A DNA stretch of 8,910 nt from Leptolyngbya sp. SIO4C1 (GTDB lineage Bacteria > Cyanobacteriota > Cyanobacteriia > Phormidesmidales > Phormidesmidaceae). The notes beneath the pieces were generated by a model. The model did no database searches. It saw nothing but the letters and a program-made list of their open reading frames with translations, and was not told the origin of the DNA. The DNA is taken from NCBI GenBank assembly GCA_010671975.1, contig JAAHIA010000195.1, forward strand, positions 1 through 8,910, in the 5' to 3' direction. Below are positions 1 through 8,910 of the stretch, piece after piece; position 1 is the stretch's first letter, and every line of letters begins with the position of its first letter. Both the position numbers and the translations under genes were made by a program.

Positions 1-44
1 CGATCTTCAGCAGCACTCAGGAAGACCCGTAAGCGTGCACCCAT
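1..44 (-). CDS. Partial transposase-like protein, IS630 type (N-terminal 14 codons only)
   Basis: Read on the minus strand, an ATG at 44-42 opens a frame that runs off the left edge and encodes MGARLRVFLSAAED. An AGGA-type ribosome binding site lies about nine bases upstream (GAGAGGA, near 51-57 on the plus strand). From memory, this opening matches the N-terminus of IS630-family (Tc1/mariner-like) transposases common in cyanobacteria, whose first domain is a helix-turn-helix that binds the element's ends. Only 14 residues are visible, so neither the DDE catalytic domain nor the intactness of the gene can be judged. If the call is right, one end of the insertion sequence should lie somewhere in the non-coding stretch to the right. 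I could not identify a terminal inverted repeat, because the other end is outside the window. Confidence 0.45.
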   Translation of the reverse strand, partial: MGARLRVFLSAAED

Positions 45-368
45 CACAAAGTCCTCTCGAAATTAGGTTGAAGTAGATTGCTTTATTCAACTTCATACAG
101 CTGAGCTTTTCAAGCCCTACCTACTTATCATCCTGATCTATTCGCGAATTTAAACGCTAGCTTGAGCAATCTCTACGAAAAGTAGCTAAATTTAGACTGA
201 AACTCATCAGGCGCGATCGCACTAGAGTTGCGATCGCGCCTAATCAAACTCAAAACTCATGAACTGTAAAGGCGCAGGGGAATACAAGAGAGGAGACGCC
301 AAGAGTGCCAATCCAGCTCTCCGTGCCTCCCCCTGTTCTCTAACCGACATTTCAAGCTTGACGCAGCG
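45..368. other. Gene-free stretch between the transposase-like start and the small gene
   Basis: I see no credible coding frame or tRNA here. What can be seen is: a short inverted repeat GTTGAA (67-72) / TTCAAC (86-91), which could belong to an insertion-sequence end; two short perfect palindromes, ATTCGCGAAT at 140-149 and CTAAATTTAG at 186-195; a strong HIP1 hairpin at 209-241 (listed separately); a direct repeat AAACTCAT at 200-207 and 253-260 flanking that hairpin; and a CAGGGG (275-280) / CCCCTG (330-335) pair that could close a long imperfect hairpin. The last lies just downstream of the minus-strand gene ending at 369, so it could contribute to transcription termination. No T-run makes this convincing. 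Confidence 0.5.
209..241. repeat. Perfect 13-bp inverted repeat with a HIP1 site in each arm
   Basis: The left arm AGGCGCGATCGCA (209-221) is the exact reverse complement of the right arm (229-241), with a 7-base loop CTAGAGT. Each arm contains one HIP1 octamer (213-220 and 230-237). RNA from either strand would form a stable GC-rich stem. It lies downstream of the minus-strand gene ending at 369, so it could stop or stabilise that transcript, or insulate it from the transposase-like gene. The bases after the stem on the minus strand are GATGAGTTTCAG, which is not the T-run of a classical intrinsic terminator. The structure is directly visible; the terminator role is inference. Confidence 0.75.
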
Positions 369-575
369 TTAGCTCTGATAGTTAGCATCCGTCCAGCACT
401 GCGGCAGCGGTTCGCCCGACGGAAAGATCAGGTCTGCTTTTTTAAAGGTTTCTACCGGCTGCTCATTCTGACCGGCCTGAATCTGACCCTGTACGGCATC
501 CTTCATCGGATCGTAGGCATCTTCTATTTGAGCCACCTTCACCAGCACACCGTCTTCCTTTGCTTTGAGAAACAT
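369..575 (-). CDS. Small conserved-looking hypothetical protein (68 aa)
   Basis: This frame starts at ATG 575-573 and ends with TAA at 371-369. The product is soluble and rather acidic, with no signal peptide or membrane segment. It has a β-rich-looking start (MFLKAKEDGVLVKV), a polar middle with QAGQNEQP around residues 33-40, and a distinctive end, FPSGEPLPQCWTDANY (51-66). From memory, short cyanobacterial proteins with this FPSGExLPxCWxDxxY ending are widespread and are sometimes labelled acetyltransferase, but 68 residues is far too short for a GNAT fold and no acetyl-CoA motif is visible. I therefore assign no function. No Shine-Dalgarno sequence is evident before the ATG. The gene diverges from the large kinase gene and is followed by hairpin-forming sequence. 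It is unlikely to be a chance frame, because it lies outside the larger genes and has a motif-like C-terminus. Confidence 0.75.
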   Translation of the reverse strand: MFLKAKEDGVLVKVAQIEDAYDPMKDAVQGQIQAGQNEQPVETFKKADLIFPSGEPLPQCWTDANYQS

Positions 576-656
576 ACGTTTAATTCAGTCTTAAAATTTC
601 CTACCAATCGTAATGTAACGCGGGGCAGGACTTCCATCGTCTAAAAGGCAGATTGT
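576..656. promoter_or_regulatory. Divergent intergenic region between the small gene and the PAS hybrid kinase
   Basis: These 81 bases must hold the minus-strand promoter of the small gene. They probably also hold the plus-strand promoter of the first kinase, unless that gene starts at ATG 783. The region is AT-rich next to the small gene (TTAAAATTTC at 591-600) and GC-richer next to the kinase. I could not find a convincing -35/-10 pair on either strand. TAATGT at 611-616 is a weak plus-strand -10 candidate without a well-spaced -35. The location of regulation is inferred from gene orientation only. Confidence 0.4.
643..648 (+). promoter_or_regulatory. Ribosome binding site candidate AAAAGG for the TTG start at 657
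   Basis: AAAAGG ends eight bases before the TTG at 657-659, a normal spacing. It supports the long form of the first kinase. The rival start, ATG at 783, has GAGGAG at 762-767 about 15 bases upstream, which is longer than ideal. The 42 residues between the two starts are Ser/Arg-rich and belong to no domain, so the choice stays open. Confidence 0.35.
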
Positions 657-4601
<3,945 letters not shown>

Positions 4602-4740
4602 CGTCCGTTTGGATCTTTTCCGTTTGGATCTTTATAGAAATGAACAGGTGCGAACCTTACAGAATTTTTACGGAAGGCGTCTCTCCTTCAGACCTCTTCT
4701 ATCCTTGAAACCATAGCAGCCCCCTTAGCCCCCTAAGATC
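4602..4740 (+). promoter_or_regulatory. Intergenic region before the solute-binding lipoprotein gene
   Basis: This 139-base gap is the only sizeable break in the plus-strand cluster, so it is the likeliest site for a promoter of the lipoprotein-kinase-regulator unit. One possible promoter is TTGGAT (4609-4614), an 18-base spacer, and TATAGA (4633-4638), with a weak -35. A small stem GAAGG (4673-4677) / CCTTC (4685-4689) has a 7-base loop and no T-run, so it is not a convincing terminator for the upstream kinase. GCCCCCTTA and GCCCCCTAA lie side by side at 4719-4736, just before the ATG, and no Shine-Dalgarno sequence is visible there. Confidence 0.4.
4604..4633. repeat. Perfect 15-bp tandem duplication
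   Basis: TCCGTTTGGATCTTT occurs twice without a gap, at 4604-4618 and 4619-4633, three bases after the stop codon of the first kinase. It could be a slippage duplication or a paired binding site. It overlaps the weak promoter candidate for the next gene. Confidence 0.9.
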
Positions 4741-6120
4741 ATGATCAGCCATCGAACCCTCAAATACTGTCAGTATGGCCTGCTAGGGCTGCTTGCGAGC
4801 CTGCTGCTGGCGGCCTGTGCGCCATCTGTGTCAGTCGAACCGGCACCGATCGAGCGCGATGCCACGCTTCATATCCTTTGGGATAAGGGCTACGTGATTG
4901 AAGAAGACGAGGCGATTCAAGCAGCGGTAGAAAACTGGCAGGCCCAGACCGGTCACGCTGTCGATCTCTCCTTTTACAGCTCGGGTGAGATTGCGCCCAA
5001 GACCCTGAGGGCAAGCCGGGCAGGCACTCAGCCAGACATTTTATTTGCGGCCAAGTCGGTCTATCCAATCTCCGACTGGCAAGGGAAGCTGGCCGACGTC
5101 ACCGATATTGTTGCACCGGTGAGCGATCGCTTTACCCCTGAAGCCCTGCAGGCAGCGCACGTGTATGGAGCCGCTGCGGGCGATCGCTACTACGCCGTAC
5201 CGCTGAGCCAGTCAATTATTCAGATTCACTACTGGAAGGATCTGCTGGCTCAGGCTGGCTACACGCCAGCAGATATTCCTCAAGATTGGGACGCCTTTTG
5301 GGCCTTTTGGCAAACGGCGCAGGACCGGCTGCGCGCGCAGGGCAACGACGCGATCTACGCGATTGGCTTTCCCTATTCGGTGCCAGCTAAAGATAGCTAT
5401 CAGCTGTTTGAGCAGACGCTGGTCGCCTACGATGTGCAGCTGCTTGACGCCGCCGGCAATCTGCAGGTCGATCGGCCCGAGGTGCGCTCAGGCATCATCG
5501 ACTGTCTTAACTGGTATACGCAGTTTTACCGTGACGGCTATGCACCACCAAATGCCACCGAATGGCACGATCCTGACAACAATCGCAATCTGCTAGATCG
5601 CAACGTGCTGATGACGCCAAATCCAACCATGTCGATTCCAGCGGCGGTGCGCAACGATCCCGACACCTATTTAAATCAGCTGGGTACTTTGCCCTGGCCC
5701 AATCAGCCCAATGGCGAACCGCTGCCGCACCTGATTGAGACGCGCCTGGCGATTGTCCTGGCAGAGTCGCCTCATCCAGAGCAGGCTAAAGCGTTTCTCA
5801 GCTATCTGATTCAGCCAGCGGTGGCCAACGAGTTTCTCAAAACTTCCTACGGTCGATACATTCCCTCTATCAGCGCTCTGCGCACCGACCCTTTCTGGCA
5901 AGATCCGGCCGATCCGCACCTGCCGGTGACCGCCAGTATTGTGATTAGCGGGAACACGCGGCCCACGCCTAAAGCGCTCAATCCGGCCTACGGGGTGGTG
6001 ATGGAAGAGAACGTTTGGGGGGCCGTGCTGCATGAGATGGTCACCCGCAACCTCTCAGCCGAAGCCGCCGCCGATCGAGCCATTGCTGAGATTAAACAGA
6101 TTTTCGCAGACTGGTCCTAG
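4741..6120 (+). CDS. Extracellular solute-binding lipoprotein, family 1 (sugar-type)
   Basis: The 459-aa product is a periplasmic, membrane-anchored ligand-binding protein. A lipoprotein signal covers residues 1-25: a short positive start, the hydrophobic stretch YGLLGLLASLLLAA, and a lipobox LAAC with Cys26 as the lipidated residue. The mature part has features of the two-lobed MalE-like family 1 fold: an N-terminal strand TLHILW (42-47), a TQPDILFA segment near 98-105, YAVPLS near 157-162, and late helices with HPEQAKAFLSYL and NEFL as in sugar-binding proteins. Length is normal for the family. No permease or ATPase gene adjoins it. Instead a dCache sensor kinase follows after 12 bases, so it may serve sensing rather than, or besides, uptake. 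The ligand cannot be read from the sequence; a sugar or oligosaccharide is the family-based guess. ATG 4741 is chosen because it gives the complete signal peptide. Confidence 0.9.
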   Translation: MISHRTLKYCQYGLLGLLASLLLAACAPSVSVEPAPIERDATLHILWDKGYVIEEDEAIQAAVENWQAQTGHAVDLSFYSSGEIAPKTLRASRAGTQPDILFAAKSVYPISDWQGKLADVTDIVAPVSDRFTPEALQAAHVYGAAAGDRYYAVPLSQSIIQIHYWKDLLAQAGYTPADIPQDWDAFWAFWQTAQDRLRAQGNDAIYAIGFPYSVPAKDSYQLFEQTLVAYDVQLLDAAGNLQVDRPEVRSGIIDCLNWYTQFYRDGYAPPNATEWHDPDNNRNLLDRNVLMTPNPTMSIPAAVRNDPDTYLNQLGTLPWPNQPNGEPLPHLIETRLAIVLAESPHPEQAKAFLSYLIQPAVANEFLKTSYGRYIPSISALRTDPFWQDPADPHLPVTASIVISGNTRPTPKALNPAYGVVMEENVWGAVLHEMVTRNLSAEAAADRAIAEIKQIFADWS

Positions 6121-6132
6121 GCTGCTAAACCC

Positions 6133-8570
<2,438 letters not shown>

Positions 8571-8574
<4 letters not shown>

Positions 8575-8910
8575 TTGCCGACGCTGCCTACAGAGCAGAC
8601 ATCTTGGTCATTGACGATACGCCGGAAAATCTGCATCTGCTGTCTTCAATGCTGACTGAGAAGGGCTACAAGGTACGCAGCGTCACCAAGGGGATGACCG
8701 GGCTGCGCGGCGCGCAGGCGGCCCCGCCCGATTTAATCTTGCTAGACATTAATATGCCCCAGATGAACGGCTATGAGGTTTGCGAGCAGCTCAAGGCCAA
8801 TGCCGTGACGCAGGCGATTCCGGTCATCTTTATCAGCGCGCTCGGCGATGTGCTAGACAAGGTGAAAGCCTTTAGCGTCGGCGGCGTTGACTTTATTACC
8901 AAGCCCTTTC
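8571..8910 (+). CDS. Response regulator receiver-domain protein (C-terminus beyond the window)
   Basis: The ATG at 8571 overlaps the kinase stop (ATGA), and 113 codons are visible before the window ends. They form a nearly complete CheY-like receiver: acidic pair D15/D16 in VIDDTPEN, phospho-acceptor D59 in LLDINMP, S89 in FISA, and K111 in TKPF. All phosphorylation residues are present, so it is a plausible acceptor for the membrane kinase encoded just upstream. The output domain is not visible. From memory, cyanobacterial receivers of this form (LVIDDTPENL, VGGVDFITKPF) often lead into GGDEF, adenylate cyclase or further kinase modules, so a signalling-enzyme output is more likely than a DNA-binding one, but this is a guess. 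Confidence 0.92.

Noticed and set aside
4673..4689. Intrinsic terminator after the first kinase
   Set aside because: The stem is only five base pairs with a seven-base loop and no T-run follows, so it cannot be supported.

Overview
The window looks like a chromosomal stretch from a cyanobacterium of moderately high GC content, possibly a filamentous Leptolyngbya- or Phormidesmis-like type, although the genus cannot be fixed from this sequence. The main evidence is the density of the cyanobacterial HIP1 octamer GCGATCGC: 16 copies in 8.9 kb, where chance would give well under one. Multi-PAS and hybrid kinases and a small cyanobacterial-looking protein agree with this.

Left edge (1-656). The first 44 bases hold the 5' end of a minus-strand gene that resembles the start of an IS630-family transposase. 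A gene-free stretch of about 320 bases follows. It contains a perfect 13-bp inverted repeat with a HIP1 site in each arm. Next is a 68-codon minus-strand gene for a small hypothetical protein, which diverges from the large plus-strand gene across a short intergenic region.

Signalling cluster (657-8910, all plus strand). Four genes lie in the same direction: (1) a 1314-aa soluble hybrid histidine kinase with five PAS domains, a GAF domain, a complete kinase core and a degenerate receiver; (2) after a 139-bp gap, a 459-aa lipoprotein of the extracellular solute-binding (sugar-type) family; (3) 12 bases later, an 813-aa membrane hybrid kinase with an extracytoplasmic dCache-like sensor, a complete kinase core and an intact receiver; (4) overlapping it by ATGA, a receiver-domain protein cut off by the window end. 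Genes 2-4 look like one transcription unit. Gene 1 may be separately transcribed or be read through.

How they may work together (inference). The lipoprotein has no transporter permease or ATPase beside it. It could act as a periplasmic ligand-binding partner of the dCache kinase, in the manner of LuxP/LuxQ or ChvE/VirA, with the phosphate passing to the response regulator. The two kinases are paralogous from the H-box to the C-terminus and share an unusual helical tail after the receiver. The receiver of the first kinase has lost key residues, so the pair may have split into a cytosolic sensor and a surface sensor. No HPt domain is visible in the window.
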